19,349 nt of DNA, from positions 1-19,349 of the forward strand of contig JAISNB010000083.1 of the NCBI GenBank assembly GCA_031276435.1. Direction: 5' to 3'. Below the pieces are notes generated by a model, which saw nothing but the letters and a program-made list of their open reading frames with translations, did not search any database and had not been told where the DNA came from. Shown here one piece after another: positions 1-7,885 of the stretch. The position numbers and the translations under genes are program-made. Position 1 is the stretch's first letter. The number at the start of each line of letters is the position of its first letter. This DNA is from Burkholderiaceae bacterium. GTDB lineage: Bacteria > Pseudomonadota > Gammaproteobacteria > Burkholderiales > Burkholderiaceae_C.

Positions 1-2
1 GC

Positions 3-176
3 GCGAAAAAGTGCAAGGTAGAGCGAAACGGGGACAACATCGTCATCAAATTCCCATTCACCAAAGACACTGGTGTATCTCAATATGAGTTCACACCCGC
101 AAAACAGCCGCTGCTCAGAACCGAACCGCCGGGGCCGCGCCCGGCTGCGGCGCTGGGCGCCAACAGCAGTCATTGA
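3..176 (+). CDS. C-terminal end of an unknown protein (5' partial)
   Basis: An open frame enters from the left edge and ends with TGA at 174-176, giving the last 57 residues of a protein that starts outside the window. The visible part has a charged, lysine-rich stretch (KCKVERNGDNIVIKF), then a proline- and alanine-rich tail (PPGPRPAAAL) that looks disordered. The next gene starts 44 bases downstream on the same strand, so they could share a transcript. The family is not recognisable from this fragment and no function is proposed. The frame is the only one open through this stretch to a stop just before a good ribosome-binding site, which is the main support for calling it a gene. Confidence 0.5.
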   Translation, partial: AKKCKVERNGDNIVIKFPFTKDTGVSQYEFTPAKQPLLRTEPPGPRPAAALGANSSH

Positions 177-220
177 CGGCTGACTGTGAACCGCTCTGAA
201 GTTGCGCGAGGAATATTGCA

Positions 221-679
221 ATGAATGCTTCTGTTCGATCATCCAGGATGAACGCATTTTATCTGGCTGCACTGTTTTGCGTGCTTGAACTGCTAATGTC
301 TGCCATTTTTTACAGTGGCGCTGGTCTTGCAATACATATTTCCGAGGGCGGGCCACTGGGGTTGCGTGCTTTTGCCTCCGGAATTCTTACTGTAATATTT
401 CGTATTTTTTCGTTGCAGATATTATTGCAGGTGGTTTTGGTATATTTATCGATAAGATATTACAATGGATGGCCCAGACTGTGGCCGGTCTTGCTGGCTG
501 TTTTGGCTTCAATGCTTCTGTGGTCATTGATTCCCTCTGGAATTCATCTAACCTTTAAACCTGAACCATTTAGAATTGCCTTCATGTTTGGTGGTATTCC
601 AATCTTGATCGGCTCCATTTCGTCATGGCTCATTCTTTATAAATGGCTGGGATTGAAGCCTTTAATCGCATCGAGGTAA
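221..679 (+). CDS. Small four-helix membrane protein, tandem copy 1
   Basis: A 152-residue integral membrane protein of unknown function. Hydrophobic segments lie at about residues 11-33, 47-78, 86-104 and 118-142. A conserved-looking core, YYNGWPRLWPV, sits at 80-90. The ATG is preceded by GAGGA at a normal distance (about 208-212). There is no enzymatic motif and no cleavable signal peptide. It is clearly paralogous to the next gene at 807: residues 74-145 differ at only two positions, while the first half is only loosely similar. Base composition is poorer in GC than in the genes from 1549 onward, which suggests a separate origin. An immunity-type or transport-accessory role is possible, but nothing in the sequence shows it. 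Confidence 0.75.
   Translation: MNASVRSSRMNAFYLAALFCVLELLMSAIFYSGAGLAIHISEGGPLGLRAFASGILTVIFRIFSLQILLQVVLVYLSIRYYNGWPRLWPVLLAVLASMLLWSLIPSGIHLTFKPEPFRIAFMFGGIPILIGSISSWLILYKWLGLKPLIASR
438..655 (+). repeat. Direct repeat, copy A (3' half of membrane paralog 1)
   Basis: This 218-base segment matches 1021-1238 without gaps at a constant offset of 583 bases. By eye I count nine mismatches, about 96 percent identity. Seven are silent; the other two change Pro to Ser and Arg to Gly. Identity ends abruptly at both edges. Confidence 0.9.
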
Positions 680-806
680 ACTCCAGATCACGCATAATAA
701 CCTGCTGCCAATGGAGCAAATGTGTGGACTTTTGCGATGATAACATTTGAGCCATGAAATCAATTTTGGAATAACGCTCATGGATCCACGCCCGAGGGAG
801 GTGGCA

Positions 807-1280
807 ATGATGACTGTCAGGAAACTTGCAATGAAATCCATTGTATGCACCTTTTTATTCTGTTTGTTTGAGTTGGCGATTTCAGGTTTTTTATACGGCA
901 TATTTTTCTCGGCCGAAAGTCGCGGCTTTAATGATTTCTCAATTGTTGGCATTATCGGAGTAATGGTGTTTACGTCGGCAATACGATTTTTTGCATGGCA
1001 AGTATTAATGCAGGCTATTATGGTATATTTATCGATAAGGTATTACAATGGATGGCCCAGACTGTGGCCGGTCTTGCTGGCTGTTTTGGCTTCAATGCTT
1101 CTGTGGTCATTGATTTCCTCTGGAATTCATCTAACCTTTAAACCTGAGCCATTTGGAATTGCCTTCATGTTTGGCGGCATTCCCATCTTGATCGGCTCCA
1201 TTTCGTCATGGCTCATTCTTTATAAGTGGCTGGGGTTGGGGTCACAGTCTGGAACAGGAGTCAGTCAGAATATTGACTGA
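807..1280 (+). CDS. Small four-helix membrane protein, tandem copy 2
   Basis: A 157-residue membrane protein paralogous to the gene at 221. The frame is open back to a TTG at 747, but ATG 807 (or the adjacent ATG 810) is preferred. An AGGGAGGT ribosome-binding site lies at 795-802, and the resulting N-terminus (FLFCLFELAIS) aligns with the start of copy 1 (ALFCVLELLMS). Four hydrophobic segments are expected, as in copy 1. The second half is nearly identical to copy 1 up to the WLGL motif; the C-terminal tails then differ (GSQSGTGVSQNID here). The N-terminal halves are homologous but strongly diverged, with a longer first loop here. Low GC matches copy 1 and contrasts with later genes. Function is unknown. 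Confidence 0.72.
   Translation: MMTVRKLAMKSIVCTFLFCLFELAISGFLYGIFFSAESRGFNDFSIVGIIGVMVFTSAIRFFAWQVLMQAIMVYLSIRYYNGWPRLWPVLLAVLASMLLWSLISSGIHLTFKPEPFGIAFMFGGIPILIGSISSWLILYKWLGLGSQSGTGVSQNID
1021..1238 (+). repeat. Direct repeat, copy B (3' half of membrane paralog 2)
   Basis: Second copy of the 218-base segment at 438-655, with the same frame and no indels. Sequence outside the repeat is dissimilar at the DNA level on both sides, although the upstream protein parts are still related. Confidence 0.9.
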
Positions 1281-1480
1281 TTTTGATATGCCAAAGATCA
1301 ATCAGCCATTGAGGCCACTGCGCGTCGCGAGCGCACCTGTGTTTTTGATGGGGAAAGCGATGCATGGTTTTACATCAACCGGCGTTAGAGTTATCAACCA
1401 CCCTTTGGGAGAAAAGATGCAGAAAATACACACCACACAACCGCTTTCAGCGCGCGGCAAGCAAGCCATGCGCCGTATGG

Positions 1481-1508
1481 ATTGCCACGGGGCTGCGCCC
1501 CGCGCAAT
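1481..1508 (+). other. Strong stem-loop ahead of the secreted-protein gene
   Basis: ATTGC at 1481-1485 pairs with GCAAT at 1504-1508, and GGGGC pairs with GCCCC around a TGC loop, with a small internal bulge between the two stems. There is no T-run after it, so it is not a typical terminator. It lies 40 bases upstream of the preferred start codon of the next gene and covers an alternative ATG at 1507. It may be a leader structure affecting translation, or it may simply be coding if translation begins earlier at 1417. Confidence 0.4.
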
Positions 1509-1548
1509 GGCGTTCAATCAGACGTTCCCCGGCTCCAGCGGCGCGCCC

Positions 1549-2637
1549 ATGCTGAAATGGCTTGGGGCCATTGTGCTGGCGCTGTTGGGCTTGTCCGCGC
1601 ACGCGGCGCAAAGCCTGGCAGTGCTGGCCGAGGCGCGGGTGGCAGAGTCTTCGCGCGACCTGTCTTTGCTGAAGGTGGGCGATGCCGCTCCCAGCATTGT
1701 TGTGCTTGAACTGGGAGAAGATGAAGAAGCAATGAGCGCCCGGGTCGTGCCATTCGATGCGGTGGGCGCGGCAGCAGCGCCCGCGCGCCAGCCGCTGGCG
1801 AGGTTTGGGGACGCCATGTTTGCAGCGCACGAACATGTGTTTGACAAGACAACACCCGTGGCGCTGGCTGTGGCGGATGCGGTGGCTGCCCGGTGGCGCT
1901 TGCAGCCCATAAATGGCAAGGCCGCGCTGCAACTGCCCGAGGGGGTGTTTGTGCGCGGCGTGGTCGGCAAAAACGGGCGTTATGCGCTGGCGGGAATTTC
2001 TTCGTCAGACGCGCCATGGCTGGTGGTGACCGGGCAGAAATCTGGCGTGCTGGCGGCTGGCAGTAATCTGATGGATGGCGCAAAAAAGGGCGAGGTGAGC
2101 CAACTGGTCAACTTGCCGGGCGATGAGTATCTTGCCGTGGTCAATTACGGCGACGCCACGGCTGAACTGATGCTGTGGTCGGGCGCGGGCAAGCTGCTGC
2201 GCCGCCAGAGCGTGCCGGGTGGGGCCGCTTCGGTGGCGCGCTCTGCCGATGGTTTGCTGCTGGTCGCCTACCGCGTGAAACGCCAGTGGTTTGCCGCCCA
2301 ATGGAACGCGCGCTGGAAAACCATGTGGACGCGACCATTGTGGCCAGACTCTGGCCCGGATACGCGCACCCTGCTGCTGGCGCCCATGGGGCGCAAAGGC
2401 GGCTGGTGGGTGGCCGGCGGACTCAAGGGCGCGCTGTTTGTGCGGGCGCTGGGCACAGATGGTGTTTTGCAAGAAATGCTCACGGAATCATCAACACTGA
2501 CGCCACCGGAAGATGGCAATCTGCATTTGTGGGTTCAGGACGATGGGCGGCTTCTCATGCGCGGGGTGACGGAGCGCAAGAGCGATATACGCGCGGGGAA
2601 GTACACATCCATCGATTTTGTGCTGACACCGCGCTAG
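1549..2637 (+). CDS. Secreted protein of unknown function
   Basis: The chosen ATG gives 362 residues starting with a clear Sec signal peptide: MLKW, a hydrophobic core, then SAHA before AQS (cleavage near residue 20). The frame is open further upstream. ATG 1417 has a better ribosome-binding site (GGGAG, about six bases away) but would put 44 mostly polar residues before the signal peptide. The mature part has short repeated stretches such as NGRYALAGI, GDEYLAVVNYGD and GLLLVAYRVKRQWFAAQW, plus many Trp and Gly, which suggests a beta-rich, possibly propeller-like, periplasmic or extracellular protein. No catalytic motif or family was recognised. It is GC-rich, unlike the two membrane genes just before it. 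It ends 16 bases from the end of the converging permease gene. Confidence 0.75.
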   Translation: MLKWLGAIVLALLGLSAHAAQSLAVLAEARVAESSRDLSLLKVGDAAPSIVVLELGEDEEAMSARVVPFDAVGAAAAPARQPLARFGDAMFAAHEHVFDKTTPVALAVADAVAARWRLQPINGKAALQLPEGVFVRGVVGKNGRYALAGISSSDAPWLVVTGQKSGVLAAGSNLMDGAKKGEVSQLVNLPGDEYLAVVNYGDATAELMLWSGAGKLLRRQSVPGGAASVARSADGLLLVAYRVKRQWFAAQWNARWKTMWTRPLWPDSGPDTRTLLLAPMGRKGGWWVAGGLKGALFVRALGTDGVLQEMLTESSTLTPPEDGNLHLWVQDDGRLLMRGVTERKSDIRAGKYTSIDFVLTPR

Positions 2638-2653
2638 ACAGGCGGGCCTTGCG

Positions 2654-4133
2654 TCAACCCGCCAACTGGCGCATGGCCCAGAGGGTCAATAGCAGGACCA
2701 CCCATATGGCCGCGGCCACGCGCAAACCAAATGCCAGCAAATGGTGCTCCCGCACAAGGCTGTTGGCCCCGGAACTCTCTGGCGCGGCCGCGTCTTTGGC
2801 AAGGGTCAGAATCAAGACAATGATGGGAACCGAGGTAAAAACCGCATGGCCCGCCCCGCTGTTCTGGGCGGCGGCAAACAAAAGGGCCGCGCCCAGATGA
2901 TCGCCCGCTGTGCTTTGAACAGTCATCATGAGCGCGTTGCCACTCAGGTTGGAACCCGTCATGAAACCGCTGACCATGCCGATGAGCGGCGATAAAACCA
3001 GCAACCAATCGCCATCCCACCCCGCCAGCGTATTGGCAAAAGCCGTGACCATGGCGCTTTGGCGCATGACCTGGGCCAGTGCGACAAAAGCAAAAAGACC
3101 CAGGCACGAGGCCCAGGCGCGCCGCAGCAGCATGGCGTGCGGCAGCGCAACCGGGCGCTTCAGATAAATAACGGCGGCCACCACCAGCAGCGCCATGGCG
3201 GGACTGGTCAATACGCGCAGCGACATTTGGCTGCCAGACAGCACCAGCGAGCGGCCCAGAAAATCATGCACGCCGGGCGCGGCGCGCTCCAGCGCAATCA
3301 GCAACAAAACCCCGCCGTAAGGCCAAAAAGCGCGCAAGGCGCGCCGGTGATCCGGCGCAGTGGCCGATGGCGCGGCTTTTCTGGGCAGCAGCAGCGCGCC
3401 TGCCGCGCACACCGCCATGCCGCCCAAAACGCCAGCAATTTCCGTTAATTGCAGCCGGTTGAGCAGCAGCAAGGTGGCCGACAGCCCCGCGCTCAACCCA
3501 AGCGCGGCGGGCCAGTCTTTGCGGATGGCTGGCGGCCCGCCCATCACATGCAGCGCCACCAGAGACAGCAGCGGGAAAACCAGCGCGCTGGCGCACGCGC
3601 TGTACCAGCCCAGCGCGTGCACGGAAGGTTCTGGACAGGCCCGCGCCAACCACCGTCGCCAGCGCCAGCGTGCCCCAGGGCATGATGTTCATGCCCAGCA
3701 TGGAAAGCCGATAGGCCGCGCGCTGGCTGAACAAGTGGAAAAAAACGGGAATCGCCAGAAACAGCGACACGCCAAACCCGGTCAGCGACTCCACGGCGGG
3801 CAGCAGCCCGAACAGCAGCAACAGCGCCTTGTGCGCTTTTGTATAAGGCAGGCACTCAACCCATTGTTCGATGGCGTCCATGGCGCCATGGCTTTTCAAA
3901 AGCGCGTTGAAATAAAGCCCCGGCACAATCACGATGGCCGCGCTCAGCGTCAAAACCACGGCATCCAGCAACGCGGCCCGTGCGCCCGCCAGCGACAGGC
4001 TGAAAGTCTCTTGCCAGCCAATCAGCGCCAGCGCCACCGCAAGAGCGGTGCCCGCACCCACCACCGCCGAGCGCCGGGCAAACAAAATGACCACTGCACA
4101 GACCAGCAGTGGCGTGATGGCAATCAGGCCCAT
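2654..4133 (-). pseudogene. L-lactate permease (LctP/LldP) family gene with a frameshift
   Basis: Two overlapping minus-strand frames together make one permease of about 492 residues. The first part (from ATG 4133) has many membrane helices and the family-like segment AVESLTGFGVSLFLAIP. It reads in frame to GTLALATVVGAGLSRTF near 3628. Family-like sequence then resumes in another frame at VHALGWYSACASALVFPLL and ends at 2654 with a run including GFMTGSNLSGNALMMTVQS, typical of lactate/glycolate:proton symporters of the inner membrane. The total length, 1480 bases, is one more than a multiple of three, which fits a one-base insertion around 3620-3632. The known family is usually about 500-560 residues. 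No strong ribosome-binding site precedes 4133. The break could be real inactivation or a sequencing error. Confidence 0.82.
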
Positions 4134-4847
4134 GGGACAGCCGCAAAGTGGCTCGTTGCCTTTGCGACGGACACGGCGCGGGCAAAACCGCGCTGGCGCA
4201 AGAAATGGCGGGCGTTTTCCATGGCAAGCGCAGCACGCATGATGCGTGCCAGTTCAAAGCGGCTGGCGCGCGCTTCAGGCCAGGCCGCACGCCGCGCCAG
4301 TGCGCGACAGCGACTGCATGGCAAAACGCTCGGCCCAAAGCGCGGCGGCTCGTTCCCGGTCAGGGCGTTCGCAAGGCCTGCGTGTTTTCTTGCGCCACCT
4401 GTTGTCGCGAAGCGCCGCAGCTTGCATGCGTTGCTTTCGAGCAAACCCATCAGTGCAACCTTGAACAGGTTGGAGGAGCTGCTTCCATCGCAGTGGGCAG
4501 CGGGTGATGCGAAGGGGGAACAGACAGGCCGTGGCCAGCCTTGCAACTTTGGAACCGTGGCTTTGGGGCGCTGCATGGCACCCTGCTGGATGGTTTTGCC
4601 AGAGGGGCAAGGCCCGCGGCAGTGTGGCCAGATTTGCGTGCATGCCGCTGATGAAAATAAGCAAATAATTTATTTGTATTTCCCGCGCGGCGTTTCGTCA
4701 AGTAAATTCAAATCATGCTCTTTCCGATCAAAAAGAAGCGCTGACCCATTTGCTTGAGCCGCCTTGCAGTGCGCCCGGAATGGGGCGCGGCAGCCGGGTT
4801 GAACCATTTGGCGCTTTCTTGAACTCCATAACCTCAATGACTCCATC
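4134..4847. other. 714-base stretch with no confident gene
   Basis: Several frames are open here on both strands, but none has a recognisable family, a good ribosome-binding site or convincing codon use; open frames are expected by chance in DNA this rich in GC. The stretch separates the divergent lactate-permease remnant and the flavoprotein operon, a place where a regulator gene is often found, so a decayed gene cannot be excluded. The part from about 4650 to 4735 is AT-rich and likely holds the control region of the operon that starts at 4848. Confidence 0.5.
4662..4676. promoter_or_regulatory. 15-base AT-rich palindrome, possible operator
   Basis: CAAATAA and TTATTTG form a perfect inverted repeat around a single central T. 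It lies in the only AT-rich patch of a GC-rich intergenic region, 171 bases upstream of the flavoprotein start codon. Position and symmetry suit a binding site for a dimeric regulator. It matches no operator consensus that I can name, and AT-rich DNA produces such palindromes by chance. Confidence 0.3.
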
Positions 4848-6509
4848 ATGATCCAGTCCACGTTCCCCACTTCTTCACGAAACCCCAGGCAAAACGCCAG
4901 CGAACAGACGGATGTACTTGTCATCGGCGGCGGGCCTGCGGGCGCTTGGGCGGCCATTGCCGCGGCGGCCAAGGGCGCGCGCGTTCGGCTTTACGAGAAG
5001 GGTTTTTTCGGCACTTCGGGCGCGACCGCGCCATCTGGCAACAGCATCTGGTATGTCCCGGATCAGGGCGGGCAGCGAGAAGCCGCCAAGGCCAGCCGCT
5101 ATGACTTTGGGGGCCGGTTGGCTGAGCATGCGTGGATGGATCGGGTCTTGGAGCAAACCTGGCAGAACATTCACCAGTTGAGCGAATGGGGCTACCCTTT
5201 CCCCGTGGATGAGGCCGGGCAGTTGCGCGGCGAGTCGTTGCAGGGGCCAGAGTACATGCGCATCATGCGCAAAGCCGCAAAAGCGCACGGTGTCAGAATT
5301 TTCGACCACAGTCCCGCCTTGGAGTTGTTGACCGATCGCACGGGACAGGTTTGCGGCGCGGCGGGGCTGTCGCGCCAGAAAAACACCCGCTGGTCGGTAC
5401 AGGCTGGCGCAGTGATTTTGGCCACCGGCGGCTGCGCATTCCTCAGCAAGGCGCTCGGGTGCAATGTGCTGACTGGTGACGGCTACCTGTTTGCCGCGGA
5501 AGTCGGCGCGGAATTTTCCGGCATGGAATTTTCCAATTCCTATGGTCTTGGCCCGGCGTTCTCCTCGGTGACCAAATCATTGTTCTATCACTGGGCCACG
5601 TTTTACGACGAGCGTGGCGTGGAGATCGCGGGCGCTGGCTCTTCGCATGGACGGGGCGTGATTGCGCAGCATCTGCAATCGGGCAAGGTGTATGCGCGTC
5701 TGGACAAGGCCGATGGCATTGTCCAGGCCTGGATGCGCAATGCGCAACCGAATTTCTTCGTGCCCCTTGATCGCCTGGGGATCGATCCGTTCACACAACG
5801 CTTTGAAGTTACGCTGCGGCTGGAGGGCACGGTGCGCGGCACTGGCGGCATAAACGTGATCGGCGCGGATTGCGCCACCAGTGTCCCCGGCCTTTATGCT
5901 GCGGGCGACGCGGCCACGCGGGAGTTGATCTGTGGCGGCTTCACCGGAGGCGGCAGCCACAACGCGGGTTGGGCCATGTCCTCCGGGCTGTGGGCAGGCC
6001 ATGGCGCGGCAGACTTCGCCTTGCAGCACCGCAGCGAAGGGCAGGCGGCGCAAGACTTGTTTGGCGCGGGCACGGTCGCGCTGCAAGATGGCGGCGGCCC
6101 TGTTTACCCGGTCGCGCAGGCCATCGACAAGGTGCAACGGGAGGTTTTTCCGACGGCCAAGAACTGGTTCCGGCATGGCGACGCGCTGGAAGACTCGTTG
6201 CACCATCTGGATGACCTGTGGACGCAATTGAGGGGCAGCGCCCCTGTTGAGGACGCGCAGGCGTTGCTGCGCTCGCGCGAGGCCGCGGCCATGGCAATGA
6301 GCGCGCGGCTGATGTACCGCAGCGCCCAAGCGCGCACTGAAACGCGCGGAATGGCGCGGCGCAAGGATTTTGCAGCGCTCGATCCAGCCCAGCGCTATCG
6401 CCTGATCAGCCATGGACTCGATGAAATCACCCTGCGGCGACAAGCCGTGCTGGATCGCGCCACGGCGGCCGCATCTTCTGGCCGCACACAAGTGGGAGCG
6501 GCAGCATGA
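4848..6509 (+). CDS. FAD-dependent oxidoreductase, fumarate reductase/APS reductase alpha-like
   Basis: A 553-residue cytoplasmic flavoprotein of the succinate dehydrogenase/fumarate reductase superfamily. The FAD-binding dinucleotide fold is at residues 21-51 (GGGPAG at 27-32, acidic end at E50). The second FAD motif is VPGLYAAGDAA at 346-356, followed by a Gly-rich segment at 367-385. The C-terminal helical domain carries RTETRGM at 496-502, typical of the superfamily. There is no Sec or Tat signal. The His that binds FAD covalently in SdhA/FrdA is not evident (GTSGAT at 55-60), and the HxxxGG region of fumarate reductases reads RGTGGI at 330-335, so simple fumarate reduction is unlikely. 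The gene overlaps the ferredoxin gene by ATGA, which points to a two-subunit complex. The ribosome-binding site is weak. The substrate is unknown; the importer downstream suggests a small transported anion. Confidence 0.88.
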   Translation: MIQSTFPTSSRNPRQNASEQTDVLVIGGGPAGAWAAIAAAAKGARVRLYEKGFFGTSGATAPSGNSIWYVPDQGGQREAAKASRYDFGGRLAEHAWMDRVLEQTWQNIHQLSEWGYPFPVDEAGQLRGESLQGPEYMRIMRKAAKAHGVRIFDHSPALELLTDRTGQVCGAAGLSRQKNTRWSVQAGAVILATGGCAFLSKALGCNVLTGDGYLFAAEVGAEFSGMEFSNSYGLGPAFSSVTKSLFYHWATFYDERGVEIAGAGSSHGRGVIAQHLQSGKVYARLDKADGIVQAWMRNAQPNFFVPLDRLGIDPFTQRFEVTLRLEGTVRGTGGINVIGADCATSVPGLYAAGDAATRELICGGFTGGGSHNAGWAMSSGLWAGHGAADFALQHRSEGQAAQDLFGAGTVALQDGGGPVYPVAQAIDKVQREVFPTAKNWFRHGDALEDSLHHLDDLWTQLRGSAPVEDAQALLRSREAAAMAMSARLMYRSAQARTETRGMARRKDFAALDPAQRYRLISHGLDEITLRRQAVLDRATAAASSGRTQVGAAA

Positions 6510-6835
6510 TTGAAATCATCGAAACCGCCAAATGCACTGCATGCAACATCTGCGTTTTGGCGTGCCCAACCAATGTCTTTGAGATCGTGCGCGGACAACC
6601 GCCCCGCATTGCCCGGCAAAAGGATTGCCAGAGCTGTTTCATGTGCGAGCTGTACTGCCCGGAAGATGCGCTGTACGTTGCACCCAATCCAGACCCGGTC
6701 GCGCAACTCGATACCGCCACGCCCGCCGTCTCCAGCCTGCTGGGCACTTACAGAGCCGCTGTTGGATGGGGCAAGGGCCAGCAATCCACGGCATCCGACG
6801 ATCCAACCTACGAACTTCTCCTGCGTGCACATTGA
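6506..6835 (+). CDS. 2x[4Fe-4S] ferredoxin-like subunit
   Basis: A 109-residue iron-sulfur protein. Two complete cluster motifs are visible: C10-x2-C13-x2-C16-x3-C20-P and C41-x2-C44-x2-C47-x3-C51-P, the spacing of bacterial two-cluster ferredoxins. After residue 60 comes a C-terminal extension of about 49 residues (ending YELLLRAH) that may dock to the flavoprotein. The start ATG overlaps the flavoprotein stop by four bases, with GGGAG at 6494-6498 as the ribosome-binding site, so translation is probably coupled. Its likely role is to carry electrons to or from the FAD subunit. It is shorter than the usual AprB of about 150 residues and lacks AprB's irregular first cluster spacing, so it is not a standard APS reductase beta subunit. 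Confidence 0.92.
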   Translation: MIEIIETAKCTACNICVLACPTNVFEIVRGQPPRIARQKDCQSCFMCELYCPEDALYVAPNPDPVAQLDTATPAVSSLLGTYRAAVGWGKGQQSTASDDPTYELLLRAH

Positions 6836-6856
6836 CCATACGACGAGAAACGCATC

Positions 6857-7885
6857 ATGAAAATCAAATCAGTTTTATTGACACTGTTGCTGGCATTTTT
6901 TACGCACCAGGCGGCGGCTGAACCGCTGCCCAAGGCCATCCGGTTTGGCGGTTTTGGCCAGGGCTTTGGGCAGCCGTATGGCCAGGCAGTGCTGGCCATC
7001 GCGCAGGACAAGGGGTTTATTGCCGATGCCTTCAAGGGCACGCCCGTCAAGATCACTTTCGAGTACTTCACCGGCGTGGGGCCTGCCATCAACGAGGCCA
7101 TTGCTTCCGGACAACTCGACTTTGCGCAATACGGCGCCTTGCCGAACGTGATTGGCAAAGCCAACCGGCTACCGACCCGGATTGTGGCCAACTATGGCAG
7201 CCAGACCGTATTCGGCGTGGCCCGCAAAGGCTCGGCGATACGCTCCTTCAAGGATTTGAAAGGACGCCGCGTCGGCATCTCCAAGGGCACCGTATTGCAT
7301 TGGGCCTTTCTCAAGACCCTTACCGACAATGGCCTGTCCGAAGCGGATGTGCGCGTTGTTGACCTCAAAGGTGCGGATCAAATCGCAGCACTGGCTGCAG
7401 GCAGCATTGATGCCGCGGTATATACCCACGCCTTGCTGAAATTGCGCGACGAGAACATCGCCGACGTGTTCTACGCCTCCAAGAACGATCCGGCTGCCGC
7501 AACGGCTTTTGGTGCCATCACGGTCACGCAGCAATTCGAGCAGCAATATCCCGAAGCCACCCAGAAAGTGGTCGCGGCCCTGGTGCGCGCGGCGCACTGG
7601 CTCAGCAATGACGGCAACCGCGAGGAAGCGTTGAGGATATGGGCCAAATCGGGCGTGCCGTATGAATTGATCAAGGAAGATTTTGAAGGCTCTTCGCTGC
7701 GCGAATTGTTCAATCCCCGTGTCGATCCGTATTTTGTCAACCGCTATCGCGACGTGATCGCCTTCACCAAGGCGCAAAAACTGATTCGAAACGACATCGA
7801 CCTGGATCAGTGGTTTGCGCCGCAGTATGTGGAGCGCGCCATCAAAGAACAGGGGCTGGATGCGCTTTGGCCGTTGCGCCAATGA
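6857..7885 (+). CDS. ABC transporter substrate-binding protein, NitT/TauT (SsuA-like) family
   Basis: A 342-residue periplasmic binding protein. The N-terminus is a Sec signal peptide (MKIK, a hydrophobic run, then HQAAA; cleavage near A21). The mature protein starts with a strand and a Gly-rich loop (IRFGGFGQGFGQPYGQ). The body has features typical of SsuA/TauA/NMT1-like proteins: AINEAIASGQLDFAQYGALP near residue 75, FKDLKGRRVGISKGT near 128, and AALAAGSIDAAVY in the second lobe. Family members bind sulfonates, nitrate, bicarbonate or pyrimidine precursors, so the exact ligand cannot be read. It sits 21 bases after the ferredoxin gene and overlaps the next permease by ATGA, so enzyme and importer are almost certainly one operon. 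Confidence 0.92.
   Translation: MKIKSVLLTLLLAFFTHQAAAEPLPKAIRFGGFGQGFGQPYGQAVLAIAQDKGFIADAFKGTPVKITFEYFTGVGPAINEAIASGQLDFAQYGALPNVIGKANRLPTRIVANYGSQTVFGVARKGSAIRSFKDLKGRRVGISKGTVLHWAFLKTLTDNGLSEADVRVVDLKGADQIAALAAGSIDAAVYTHALLKLRDENIADVFYASKNDPAAATAFGAITVTQQFEQQYPEATQKVVAALVRAAHWLSNDGNREEALRIWAKSGVPYELIKEDFEGSSLRELFNPRVDPYFVNRYRDVIAFTKAQKLIRNDIDLDQWFAPQYVERAIKEQGLDALWPLRQ

Noticed and set aside
747..806. TTG start for the second membrane paralog
   Set aside because: ATG 807/810 has a strong ribosome-binding site and matches the N-terminus of copy 1.
4148..4507. P-loop-like string GHGAGKT in a plus-strand frame
   Set aside because: Spacing is one residue short of a Walker A motif, no Walker B or other ATPase features follow, and the frame has poor coding character.
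3360..4757. Long plus-strand open frame (465 codons) antisense to the lactate permease
   Set aside because: Composition is His/Gln/Arg-rich nonsense typical of the complement of GC-rich coding DNA, while the minus strand shows a clear permease family.
4848..6835. Classical dissimilatory APS reductase (AprAB)
   Set aside because: The ferredoxin subunit is too short and its cluster spacing is regular. No ATP sulfurylase, Qmo or Dsr genes are nearby, and a dedicated importer is present instead.
7810..7881. Earlier in-frame start for permease 1
   Set aside because: It lies inside the binding-protein gene; the ATGA overlap at 7882 gives the natural coupled start.
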